Assembly (NCBI GenBank): GCA_027625915.1
Contig: JANTQA010000033.1
Span: 9,672,001-9,736,000, forward strand
Direction: 5' to 3'
Length of the DNA: 64,000 nt
Source of the DNA: Anaeramoeba flamelloides
Lineage: Eukaryota; Metamonada; Anaeramoebidae
Part shown: in pieces, positions 1-11,000 of the stretch
Numbering within the stretch: the first letter of the stretch is position 1
Layout: every line of letters begins with the position of its first letter
The notes under the pieces: generated by a model
What the model saw: the letters and a program-made list of their open reading frames with translations, nothing else
Databases searched by the model: none
Told to the model about the DNA's origin: nothing
Program-made: the position numbers and the translations under genes

Positions 1-1778
1 ATTAACGAGAAGATCAAATTTATTGGAAGAGATTTTTTAATTTTTTACAAGAATTGACAAAATTTTGAAATTATCAAACTCAAAGAAAAAAACAATGACA
101 AAACGAATGTTTGTCTTGTTAGGCTGTTTGACGAACACTTTTCAAAATTTGTTACTCAAAAGTATCAATAAAAAAATTTTTATTAACTTTAAAATTTATT
201 TCAGCCTGATGAAAAAGAATATTGTAAACTGAGATACAAGGGCCTAAATTGGCATTGACAAACTAATAATCTTCACTAAATTTGTTATCTCCAATATTTT
301 TTATTAATAATCGAAAAATCTTTTTAAAACAAAAAACAATAAAGTAGGAAAGTAATCAAGATCCGTAAAGATTACTAACATTCAGTGGATTATGAATGAT
401 TTACCATTGATTATAAAAACTAAAAAAATTCAATATTATGACTTCACAATTAACTAAAATTATTAGTTAAAATCAAAATTGGGGAAAAAGTCCCTAATTC
501 TTTATGAACCCCGTTTCAACTAGAATTAAAACTACATTGATTTCAATGAAAGTAATTTGGTTTTCAAAAATCAAAAGTATCTTTTACTTTTAATTGCAAA
601 AATTACTTTTAAGAATAATTGTTATCAAATTGAAATCTTTCGAAATAAAATCACACACCAAAAGAATTTGAAGATGGTTTAGATTTTTGAAATGATTTCG
701 ATTAAGCTTTTTATTAATTGTTAGAAAATTTTGAAAAATCAAGATAAAAAAAAAAAAAAACGGAAAGAAGAAATTGTCATTGAAGAATACCCGCCTTCTA
801 ACTGAATTGTTCATTAAAACCATTAATTTTAAAAAATTTTGACAAAAAAAAATAAAATATTGTTGAAAAATTCAGAGTCCCAAGGTTATTTCTTTTAGAA
901 CTAATAAACTCGCTCTGGTTGTGAGAAAATCCACAATCAAGATTTAGTCAAATAACACTTTAATTTCTTTTCTTAAAATTAATACTCTGTACGGTATCGT
1001 TAAAACCAATTTTTTCAATTCTAAGTTTCATAACTAGAAACAATATTTGTCGTCTCCTAACTGTTCATTTTAGAAAAATAATATAAAAACTTTGTAAAAA
1101 AAATTTAAAAAAAAATAGATCCAAATTTTAATCCGCAAATTTTGCTATATATTTTCTCCTCTTGAAATTTATAATTGAAACAATAATGTTTTTGATTAAT
1201 TGAAAAACGAAAATCATATCAAATAAATTTGAAAAACTTTGTAAAAAGTGATTAAAGGATCAGTTTTAATTTTTTTAATTCCTCAATTTGTAAAATGTTT
1301 CAGAATCAAGTATTCTGTCCAAATCATCGGTTCTCATCATATTGATTTCACTTTAAAATTTTTGTCAAAAGATACTTTTAGAAATTTATAAAAAAGGAAG
1401 ACAATTATTTTTTGAATTAACAAATCTTGAAAATCAATTTTGAAATTTTCATTGAAAATGATAAACTAAAACCCCCTCTTCAACATTTTAAATGGATCAA
1501 CAAATTAATTGTAAAAATTTTTGAGGGAAAAAATAAACTGTGTATTTTTAGAAATTTTAAAAACCATAATAATCAATTTTTATATTAATAGAAATGGTCT
1601 ATATTTGATATTGCAATTAAAATCACATATTTAATCAATCATGGAAAAAAGTTTGGAATTTTTAAGAACAAAATAAAAAATTCTTAGTTTTTTATTTATT
1701 TTTTTCTTTTCTACATTTTTGCTAATTGTTTTTTTTTTTTTAACAAATTATTTTTGTTTTCAATCTTGATATAAACTA
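1..1778. other. Intergenic, no gene seen
   Basis: AT-rich DNA with many A and T runs and no reading frame that looks coding. A small perfect hairpin lies at 450-470 (TTAACTAA, five-base loop, TTAGTTAA). The last ~100 bases before 1779 are T-rich and presumably hold the promoter of the next gene, but no motif is recognisable. Confidence 0.6.
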
Positions 1779-2642
1779 ATGTTAAACGAAATTGAAAAGC
1801 CTAACGAAATTGATTATGTACTGACAAAGGAACTTTTACGAGAAAGAAGAGGAACCAAGAACCAATTAAGGGTAAATTATCTGATCAATATGGAGCCAAA
1901 GGTCATTTGGGGAATCAACCAAAAAATTCTTGATCAGATCAACTCGCCACAAGAAATCTATCTCCATTCAAACATTGTGCACGAAATAAACGAGTGCCAG
2001 GAAAACATGAACATTGACAAGACCTACAAAATGAAAATCACCGACGATGACTTGGATTATTTCATGTTGAAGCAATACAACCTCTCGCGCCTCAAATCAA
2101 AGAACGAAAACTGGATCCTATTTGGGTTGGAATTGCTGTACCCCTCAAATAGCAACATACTCACTCAGCAAAGATCTGAGGATTTCTATCGAAAGCAGGA
2201 ATATATAAGAAATCGGCTCATCAAACTATACCAAACAAAATCGCAACTAATCAAAGGCCTCTCGGAACCACAATTGTCAACCGAATTCCAAATCCCAGTC
2301 AAGATCATTATTGACAAAAATGCAATCCACAAATTATGTACCAAAAAAATCAATAGGCAAAAGGAAATTAGAAAGATCGAACGTGGGCTCATCTCCTTTT
2401 TTAGAGCACGGTTTAACCTCATCAACAAAACCAATTTTAATCGCCTATATATGGTCTTTAATCAAAATTTATACACACCCTCTTTAAACAAAAATCGATA
2501 CGTTAACCAACCAAAGCTGAAAAAAAGGAGAAGAAAAATCGTTATTACTCCCAAAATTAAGGCCAAAAAGGAACAAGACCATTTGGAATTTTTGGAATAT
2601 GAGCTCATACGAACACTTATAAAACTGAAAAATAGACTTTAA
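1779..2642 (+). CDS. Hypothetical basic protein, 287 aa
   Basis: An uninterrupted frame from ATG to TAA. It uses clearly more G and C than the flanking DNA, which supports real coding. I do not recognise the family. The product is hydrophilic, with no signal peptide or membrane segment. It contains a hydrophobic patch near residues 105-115 (WILFGLELLYP), a helical, charged middle part and a strongly basic stretch near residues 245-265 (KLKKRRRKI), which could be a nuclear localisation signal or nucleic-acid binding patch. The ATG at 1779 is the first in the frame and follows a T-rich leader. No intron is needed. It could be a lineage-specific nuclear protein; function unknown. Confidence refers to it being a gene. 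Confidence 0.75.
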   Translation: MLNEIEKPNEIDYVLTKELLRERRGTKNQLRVNYLINMEPKVIWGINQKILDQINSPQEIYLHSNIVHEINECQENMNIDKTYKMKITDDDLDYFMLKQYNLSRLKSKNENWILFGLELLYPSNSNILTQQRSEDFYRKQEYIRNRLIKLYQTKSQLIKGLSEPQLSTEFQIPVKIIIDKNAIHKLCTKKINRQKEIRKIERGLISFFRARFNLINKTNFNRLYMVFNQNLYTPSLNKNRYVNQPKLKKRRRKIVITPKIKAKKEQDHLEFLEYELIRTLIKLKNRL

Positions 2643-5229
2643 ATTATAAAAATTGTGTTATTCTGTTTTTAGCTGAAATATAATTTGAATTATTATTTTG
2701 TTTTTAAAACTCTTTATTTCAATTCTTTTGAAATAATCCTTTTTTTGGAAATAATTTTTTTTTTTATCTACTTTTGAATAATTGAGAATACCCTTTAGAG
2801 TACATAAAATTCTCATCTTTATAAATAAAATCCCATTTGAATAAAAAAATTCAAAAAAAACACAACTTTTTTTTTTATTTTTTTTAGATCTTTCATTAAT
2901 TTTATTTTGTGTTATGAACCATAAGAGCCAAAAACGAAAAGAGAAGAACATTCAACAAGTGATCAAAAATAAAATTTTAATATTCAAAAATTTGTCAATT
3001 TTTACCAGATTGTTTTGTGTTTTTCGTTCTTGACCTGTTTTGATGACGATATTTTTTTGCAAAACTTGAGATTTTTTTTTTTTTTTTTTTTTGGGTAAAT
3101 ACTTTTTGCTAAATTTTCAACAATAAGTATGAGTAAAAAACTTTTTAAAGAGTGTTACTCTAATTTTCATGGTTTGTCAACAAATTTTATTATTTGAGTT
3201 TTTGAGACTATGGATATCTTTCTTTTCTTGATACTGTTATTTTCCAATTAATAAATGAAAATTTTTATTTCAATTGTCAAAATGAATATTAATTATTACT
3301 GTTAAAATTAAATTAGCAGAGTAAAAATTTGGTCTTAGGCTTAATAAGGAAGTTTAATTTATGGTCTAAAAATATCATTTCTAAAAGATGCTGAAAGGAT
3401 CTGTGTGCTTTCTTTGTACTTATAAACTAGAAAATTATTTTGGAAAGTGAAATAAATATTTTCATTTTTTTCAATTGGAAAATAATAGTAAATTAAAAAT
3501 CTAGTTAAAATCAAATTAAACCACCTAAAATTTGATCCAAAAGTTTGAAAAGCAAGTTAGATTAATGACCAGAAATATTTTGTCTAATTTTGTTCTCAAG
3601 ATCTTTTGGGTTTTATTCAACTAAACATTCAAAAAATAATAAAGGAAACGGAAATTAAAAGTTTCATTTTTTAATTGGAAAATAGCAGTAATTGGAAATT
3701 ATATGAAAAGGTCTTTAAAGACATTTTTCCAAGTAAAGACATAAGGTTTCAAAAGGTCTTCCTGGAACCCACTTAAAAAGGTCAAACAAGGCTTTTTCGT
3801 TTACAACTTTTGAAAAATTTGGTAAAAATTTTTGAAAACAACTGTTTTTCTTTAAAAATTCATAAAATGTAAAATCAGACTTGGGGATAAGGTTGTGTTT
3901 CTTATAGTAAGTGAGGAAATAAAATGCAATAAAGAAGTTGATTTAAGTATCAATTATTTGTATTAAATAAGTCATTTTTGAGTATTGGCTTTTATTAATT
4001 TTTTTATAATAATTGGAAGTTTTGATTTATTATCAAAACAAGATTCTTATTTAATTTAGAAATCGAGAATTATTGATTATTTAAACAGGATGGACAGTTT
4101 TAAAGTAAAAAAAAATTAGGTTTTTAAAATAAAATTAATATAGACCTTTTTTTTATTATTTCAAAAGTAGGAAATACATTTTCACTTATATTCGTTGACT
4201 TTTCCAGAATTTATAGAATTGAGCAAAAATCTATAAATTTCTCGATTCATTAAAACCCTGGAAAAACTCGGCACTCCTGTAATTTTTAAATTTTTATTCA
4301 GACATTATTCAGAATAAAGAATTTTTATTTATCTTATCGTTGTTTTGAGTCAGTTCAACTTTGTAAACACAAACTTTCAAATGATTTAATACACAATAAA
4401 AATCCCAAATTAATGTAAAAAATATCAATTCTAGTATATTAATTTGTGTAAAAAAAATATTACAAGAAATGTGCTTTAATTTGAAAATTTTCTGTCCCTT
4501 AAATTTCTTTGAAAGTTTGTACTTTATTAGTGGGAATGTTGGTAAATATTTTTTATCATTTTCCCTTTCATTATTTGATTTTATCATATTAGTGTATTTT
4601 AGAAGTTTACTACTGTAATATGGTTATAATCTGCTTTCTGAAAACAAAATTGAAATTTCTGAATAAATTCCTTTCTGTTTTTAATTTTTTTATATAAAAT
4701 ATATAGAATTAATCTTGATAAACTGAAAATAATTGTTTTTTACTTTTTTTTTCACAAAATGTGAAATTCTTTATAAAAATAATCTTCTTTTTTAATTATT
4801 TAATTTTTTTAAAAAATTGAATTAATTATCAACTCAATCGCATTTCAAAATAAATTTTAGAAAGATATTTTTCAACTTTTAAGTCTGAATATTGGTGGTT
4901 CAAAATTTAAAATTATATTAATATGTATATTTCATAGAAACTTTTTTTTTGTTTTTAGAAATTACGAATCTTTTCAAATTAATTAGGATCAAATTTTGGT
5001 ACTATTTAATATAATCAATTTTTAGAGACATTTCTAATAACAAGAAAAACTTTATTTTATTGTTGAATTCTTCAGAGTTTACACTAATACCTTAAATTAT
5101 ATATTTTTTACTTTCTATCTAGTTTTTGCCCATCATGTGAATTCTGGGGATTTTATCACCAAGTACCATAAAGTGCCTAGCTTTTTTTTTAATTTGAGAA
5201 ATTAAAAAATAATTGTTGAAATTTTCTTT
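2643..5229. other. Intergenic, no gene seen
   Basis: About 2.6 kb of AT-rich DNA with long T tracts (for example near 3071-3092). Short frames here are rich in Phe/Lys/Ile from homopolymers and show no coding character. No RNA gene was recognised. Confidence 0.55.
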
Positions 5230-5485
5230 TTTTTTTTTATTAATTTTAAAAAAAAAACTAACGGCGCACTTCCAGAATTTGAAAGAATTTAGTAAAATCA
5301 AGGATTTTACTCATTTTTTTTAAAATCCTGTATAACCTCACGAACCATATTTTCAAGTGACTATATTTTCCAGAGTCTAAAAGAATAGAGTAAAATCTCA
5401 GATTTTTCTAAATTCTTTTGAATTCTCGAAAAACTAACGAACTTTTTTTTTAATTCTTTTAAATTTTGGAAAAACTAATTGTGGT
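5230..5485. repeat. Cluster of short inverted and direct repeats
   Basis: A unit of about 45 bases starting TTCCAGA and containing AGTAAAATC occurs at about 5270 and, diverged, at about 5370. An inverted relative (ATTCTTTTGAATTCTCG, then AAAAACTAACG) follows near 5410. The first unit includes a perfect hairpin GTAAAATC-AAG-GATTTTAC at 5292-5310. A related TTTTCCAGAATTTATAG sequence lies at about 4200. It may be a decayed foldback element. Confidence 0.35.
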
Positions 5486-5703
5486 TTTTTTTTCGGCTAA
5501 GAAATAAAAAGAAAATTTTTTTCTTATTTTTCTTTTTATTTCTCAAATTTATTAAAAAAAACTCATGATAGTGAATACGTTTTTAATTTGGTCATACAAA
5601 TGATATTATTATTTTTTATTGATGTTTAATCTTAATTATTTTCTTCTGATCTTTTTTGTGATTTGATAAAATTTACTTACATAACTCCTATCTCTACATA
5701 AAA

Positions 5704-6411
5704 AAAATAAACTAAATTATTTTTCAGTCACGGGGCCCAATTGTAATGCGTGAAATACATTTGTTAAAAGGGTTTTTATAGATATCAGAAGAAACAATTT
5801 ATTTTGGAAATTTTCAAAAAAAAATCGAAACAAAAAAACAAAAATAGTGAAAAAATGATTACAGTTTTGAAAACCTAATTCAGCCGCAACAATTTTTTTT
5901 ATTGCAAGATCAATAATCACTTGGTAAAAATGTGTTATTCTAAGGTTATTGAAACCAAGGAAATGATTATTGAGAAATCATATTAGTTTCTATTGCAATT
6001 CTATTTAATCTTTGATCCTGATATTTGTTTAATAAATGTGAAAAATTTTCACTTCATTTTCTTTTCCTTTTTCAAATAGAGACTACAAATACCAGCACAC
6101 TTTATTTGGGGACTTGATTTATAAAAGAAAGGTATGGAAAATGAAGTGAAAATAGTTTTCTGTTTATTATTCAAATACCAGTAGAAGTTCAAAACGAACA
6201 TCGTTGTTTTTCTCAATGGTGCAATAAGAATTTGAGTTTTTCAATTTTTAAGAAAATTTATTGATTAATTAGTTTTCTTTCAGACATATACCAACAATTC
6301 TTTGATGTCTATTATTCTGCTTATTTCTTATTTTGTCTTGAAAGGTCATTTATATAAAATAATTGATATTTCAAAAAAATGTTGGGCCACTTTAACAGTA
6401 AAAGAGTTTAT
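5704..6411 (+). mobile_element. R3 family element, copy A (MITE-like)
   Basis: First of four copies of a ~550-bp interspersed repeat (others at 13235, 53988 and 59469). Shared landmarks, in order, are a start like AATAAACT followed by TTTCAGTCA, the segment GAAACAATTTATTTTGG, a TTGCAAGATC block, a TATCAACTATTCTTT-like block, and an end like AAAGAGTTTATA. Start and end are weak inverted repeats (AATAAACT.. / ..AGTTTATT). Without the nested insert at 6020-6179 this copy is about 548 bp, matching the others. No coding sequence seen. Confidence 0.6.
6020..6179. mobile_element. 160-bp foldback element nested in R3 copy A
   Basis: This segment is absent from the other R3 copies, so it is an insertion. 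Its ends are imperfect inverted repeats of roughly 45 bp: GATATTTGTTTAATAAA at the left and TTTATTATTCAAATACC at the right, each with ATTTTCACTTCATTTTC or its complement about 25 bases inward. A related right end occurs at about 34599-34655 (GGAAAATGAAGTGAAAAT followed by TTAATTTGAATTTATCAGTAT). No target duplication could be fixed by eye. Confidence 0.5.
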
Positions 6412-6482
6412 ATATTTTTTCATAGATTTTTATACAATTCCTACTAAACTAAAGAAAAAAAATATTCTTTTTTTGAAATAGA

Positions 6483-6494
6483 CCCCCCCCCCCC
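6483..6494. repeat. C12 homopolymer
   Basis: Twelve C in a row in DNA where even four are rare. It lies between R3 copy A and the T1 element. No associated gene. Confidence 0.9.
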
Positions 6495-6717
6495 GAGTAA
6501 TTTTTTCTCGCCATGAAGTGAAATAAATGTGGCATAACATTTCATTACGAGTTCAAAGCTAAATTGGTTATTCTTAGTTTAATATAGTAATTCAAATTTC
6601 ATGTTTGCAAAATATTTCAAAGTGAAAACATTTTCTAACTATTTCTTTGGAATAGTTTCTTGTTCTGAGTGTATACATTAATCTCAGCATTTGATGCTCA
6701 AGCAAATTATATTACTG

Positions 6718-7478
6718 TTAAGGGATTAGCGTCACCCTAGATTTCTCTATAATCAAAGTATGTTGTAATTGGGTGCAAATGATATTAGTGCACCTTGTCT
6801 CAAATAGCTCTAAAAAATCTATTATAAATCTTATTGTACAATAAATTATTACATTTTTTACTAAGTATCACTATTAAAAATTTTCATTTTGAAAAAAATT
6901 TTTTTTTAATTCCTTTTCCAAATCTAAAAATAGAAACCCAAAATACAGTATTCCGGTATTTAATAATTTAGATTTAGAACTTCCAAAAGTAACTATTTTT
7001 ATAATTTTTGAATTTCAAAGATTAACTCAATAATCATCAACATAAAAACCCAAAGACTAATTAGTTTAGTTTGGTTTTGATAAAGATAATTATAGAATCA
7101 ATATATTACCATGATTTGAGAAATAATTTGTCAAAAAATTTTATTGGTTAATTATTTAATTTTTGTAAAAAAAAAAACGAATTTTTTAGTAACTAATCTA
7201 CATTTGGAAAAAAATTTAAGAAAGATATTTTATGACTTTGGAGTCTGAATATTGATAAATTCAACCTTTAAATTTATGGCAAAATGCAGATTTTATTCTG
7301 AAATTGTTGAGTTTTTTACTAATACAAGGATCATTATTAATTTATGGGATCAACAAATATTACTACTAGACTAATCGATTTTTTAGAGACATTGGAACCA
7401 TGTAGCGCAAATGTGGTTAGGTCCAATAACAACACACTTTGTTCCTAGGCTTCTCCTGGGTAGACACTAATCCCTTAA
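6718..7478 (+). mobile_element. T1 family TTAA element, copy 1 (761 bp)
   Basis: Bounded by TTAA at both ends, with terminal inverted repeats beginning TTAAGGGATTAGCGTC at the left and ending GACACTAATCCCTTAA at the right. Three other full copies of 756-761 bp (14913, 30051, 43390) share the whole body, while the bases just outside TTAA differ between copies. This marks TTAA as the target site or its duplication. Specificity for TTAA is known for piggyBac and Kolobok DNA transposons; the GGG start fits Kolobok-type ends better than the CCY start of piggyBac (recalled family knowledge). No transposase frame, so non-autonomous. Confidence 0.8.
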
Positions 7479-7482
7479 TTTC

Positions 7483-7686
7483 AAAATAAAAAGATCAAAA
7501 TTTTCAGTCGGCTTGCCTACAATAAATCACACATTCAGAATTAAAATAAATCATCAAAGATACAAATTCTAAAGTGGGAAATTAATCATTTAAACTTGTT
7601 TGCAGAATTATTAAAAATTTGAAATAATACTCGATTAAAAATTCTTTTTTCGGAAAGTTGAATGAAAATTATGATCCATTTATTTT
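7483..7686. mobile_element. E family element, copy 1 (204 bp)
   Basis: A short repeat whose ends are ~40-bp imperfect inverted repeats. It starts AAAATAAAAAGATCAAAATT and its right end, reversed, starts AAAATAAATGGATCATAATT, both followed by TTCA and a CTT(T/G)CC motif. A second copy of nearly the same length is at 39310-39511. It begins five bases after the TTAA of T1 copy 1, so the two insertions are almost abutting. Confidence 0.5.
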
Positions 7687-8040
7687 GTAACATATTGTAC
7701 TTTAAAATCTCTTGACATAGTCAATGGATCCGTTAAAAGTGTATTAAAAAAATTGGATTAATCAATCAAAAACTTTTTCATAAAAAATCCGGTTTCAAAG
7801 TGAAAAAAACTGGAAAAGCCCATTTTATTGATAAATAGCCTTTTCAATTTTACCCATTGTAATAGAATCTGGTGTCATTTTTAAGTTAAAAGTGAAGCAT
7901 ATTATATAATTAACTATAAAAGCATAATTTATTTCTTTTGAATTATTTTTTATCAAAAAGCTTTGATTTACAAAAAGATGTAAAAGCACTTTTCAGAAAT
8001 TAAGTAATCATTTTTCTCTTTTTTTTTTTCTAGTCTTCAG
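7687..8040. other. 5' flank of the MSH6-like gene
   Basis: AT-rich leader. Directly before the ATG lies a T run ending TTTTTTCTAG and then TCTTCAG. Both look like 3' splice sites, so a 5' untranslated intron or a small upstream coding exon is possible. Confidence 0.35.
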
Positions 8041-11000
8041 ATGTTTAATGAAGATCGCGTAAATTCTCACCACAACGAACAAACGAAAAACAATAATTTT
8101 TCGAATTCAAATTCTTTTCATTCCCAACAAACACAAAATGGGAATTATATCCAAAGATCACAATTCCAAAAAACAACACCTAAAAAATTCAACCAAATTC
8201 AAATACCAAGCATTCGGCAATTTAACACTTTCCAACAAAAGAAAAAAATAAGCACACCCACCAAATTCAAACAGACAAATTCAGCTTTTCCAACTACTAA
8301 TCGATTTCCAGTAAATCCATTTCCGAATTCCAATTTAGTTTCTCCTTGCCAGTCACCACTTCAAAAGCAACAGAACCATTCTCAAGCTGTCTTGCGATCA
8401 AATAATAATATAAACATGAGTAACAATTACCCGAGAAATGTGCCTGTATATACACAACCGCAGTTTCGATCTAACAATAATTGGGCATATCAGCAAAGTC
8501 CACAGCAAGCCAGGCATAGATTCCAACAAACCCAACGCCAACCACAGCTCCAAGGAAACAATAATTACAGACACAATTACAGCCCAAATTATCGAAATCA
8601 GAACCAATTTCAGCAAAATAATTCCCCGAATCACTACAACCCTTTTTATCAAAAAAAAAAACCACAAATCCAAAAAAATAAAATCACCAACTATTTTTCT
8701 CCACAAAAAAACAAACCACAAACAAAAATACAAAAAAAGGAAAAAAGCAAAAAACAACCCAACCACGAGAGCAATAAGAATAAATTTTCTTCCTCTCAAA
8801 CAGAAAGTTCATCGCTTTTTGATATTCTAAAAAATTCAAGAGAAAAACAGCAAAAAGAAATGAAATTAAAGAGTGATAATACAATTCCAATAGACGACGA
8901 ATTTTTTGAAATTACAGATGACTTACTTGATATGATACCAATAAATACTTTCGAGGATGAAGATGAATTAAGATCCTTAAAAGAAAAAGAAAAAGAAAAA
9001 GAAAAAGAAAAAGAAAAAGAAAAGGAAAAAGAAAATGATAAAAAAAAAGATAAAAACAACCAAAATCCAAAAGATGCCACCAAAAACCAACAAATATTTA
9101 ACAAAATGAAGCAAGTAAAGAATAATATAAATTCGCCTACAAACAGAAACAATTCACTACCTTATCGAAACCAAAAGATTATGAAAAGTATTCAAACCCA
9201 AGATCAATCCAATTCAAAACCAATAATAAGAAAAAGCATCTCTCGAGATACAAGTGTAAAAAAGAGTCAATTCGCAAATGAATTGAATAATTTTTCGATT
9301 TTAGCTGGCGATCAAAATTTATTAATCAACCATAAGAAAAATGGATTAAATTTCAATTACAAACTGAAACAAAACGAAAACAAAAATTCAAAACTACAAG
9401 AAAGACACGCCCAAATAGAAATTGAAATAGAAAAAGAAAAAGAAATTAAAAAAGAAAAAGAAATTAAAATAGAAAAAGAAAAACAAAAAGAAAAAGAAAA
9501 GGAAAAAGAAAAGGAAAAACAAAAAGTAAAAGAAAAAGAAAAGGAAAGCCAAATCAAAAATGAACCAAATTCCAACGAAACACAAAACCAAAAGAAAAAA
9601 CAGCAGATCAATGAATTAAAAAGAGAGATCTTAAAAAAAAAAAAACTTATACAGCAACAAATTGAATTTCAAAAGCAATACCATAGAAAATTAAAGCACA
9701 AAACAGGAACTGGGGCAGCGTGGTATGCGATCACTCATTGCTTTGAATCCAAGTATCCATTTATTCAGAATATTCGTGATCTTAAAGGAAGAACACCCAA
9801 TGATCCGAATTATGATCCCACAACGTTACTAATTGAGCCAAGGTATTACCAAAGCATGAGAGGCTTTGAAAAGCAATATTGGGAGATCAAAGCTGTCAAT
9901 TTTGATGTTGTAATTTTTTTCAAAAAAGGCATCTTTTATGAATTTTTTGAAACAGACGCGCAATTAGGAAAAGAGCTCTTTGATTTAAAACTAGCAAACA
10001 GCCGCTCAAGAGGGATGAAAATGGCTGGGATACCAGAAAAGAGATTTGAGGAGTGGGCCGCAAAGTTTATTGCTAATGGGTATAAAATTGGGAAGGTTGA
10101 TCAAGTCGAAACGGTAATCCAGCAGAAAAAAAGAAGAATCAATAGCCATAACCAGAGTGGCAACCAAAGGAATTATAGGCAAAGCCAAACAACCCAAATC
10201 AACAACAGCAGCCAAAGTAAATATGGATACGATACCCAAGGACAAATCGACAATCCAAAACTTGACAATTTTAAGGGGCATAATCAAATTAATATCAATG
10301 ATCGCAAAAGGAAATATTCCAACACAACAAACCAGCCTACCGAAGCAAAAAATGTATTAAAAAGAGAGTTAACCCAAGTGCTAACATGCGGTACGTTGAT
10401 CGATGAAGAATTTATCAACAGCGCGCAATCCATTTATTTGCTCTCGTTTATCACACAAATGATTGAAAATAAGCATATGAAATTTGGTGTCTGCATTGTG
10501 GACACTTCCACGGGCCTGTTTCAACTATGTGAATTTATTGATAAGTATCCACAATTGGAACAATTTGAAACATTATTGTATCAAATACAGCCAAAGGAAA
10601 TCATTTATCCACAGGAAACAAACCCCAAAATATTAAAATTCTTAAAAAAGACTTTAGAAATTCAGCCTACCTGTAATTGCCTAACCAATGAGCAATTTTG
10701 GGATTCTGAAATTACTTTACATAAAATTAGATTTAAAAGATATTTTTTTAAAAAACATAACCAAGAAAATTATAATAACAATAACAATAGCAATAACATT
10801 AGTAACAAGAACAACAACAACAAAGAAGAAGAAGATATCGATATAAGTGAAAATGGAGAATATTTTCCAAAAGTTTTCCAAAGGGCGATTGACAATAAGC
10901 AGACTTTTTTAATTTCAGCATTCGGTGGCTGTGTATCATATTTGACCAGTTTAAAATTAGATAAAAAATTGGTTAGTTATCATAACTTCAAAGAATATCA

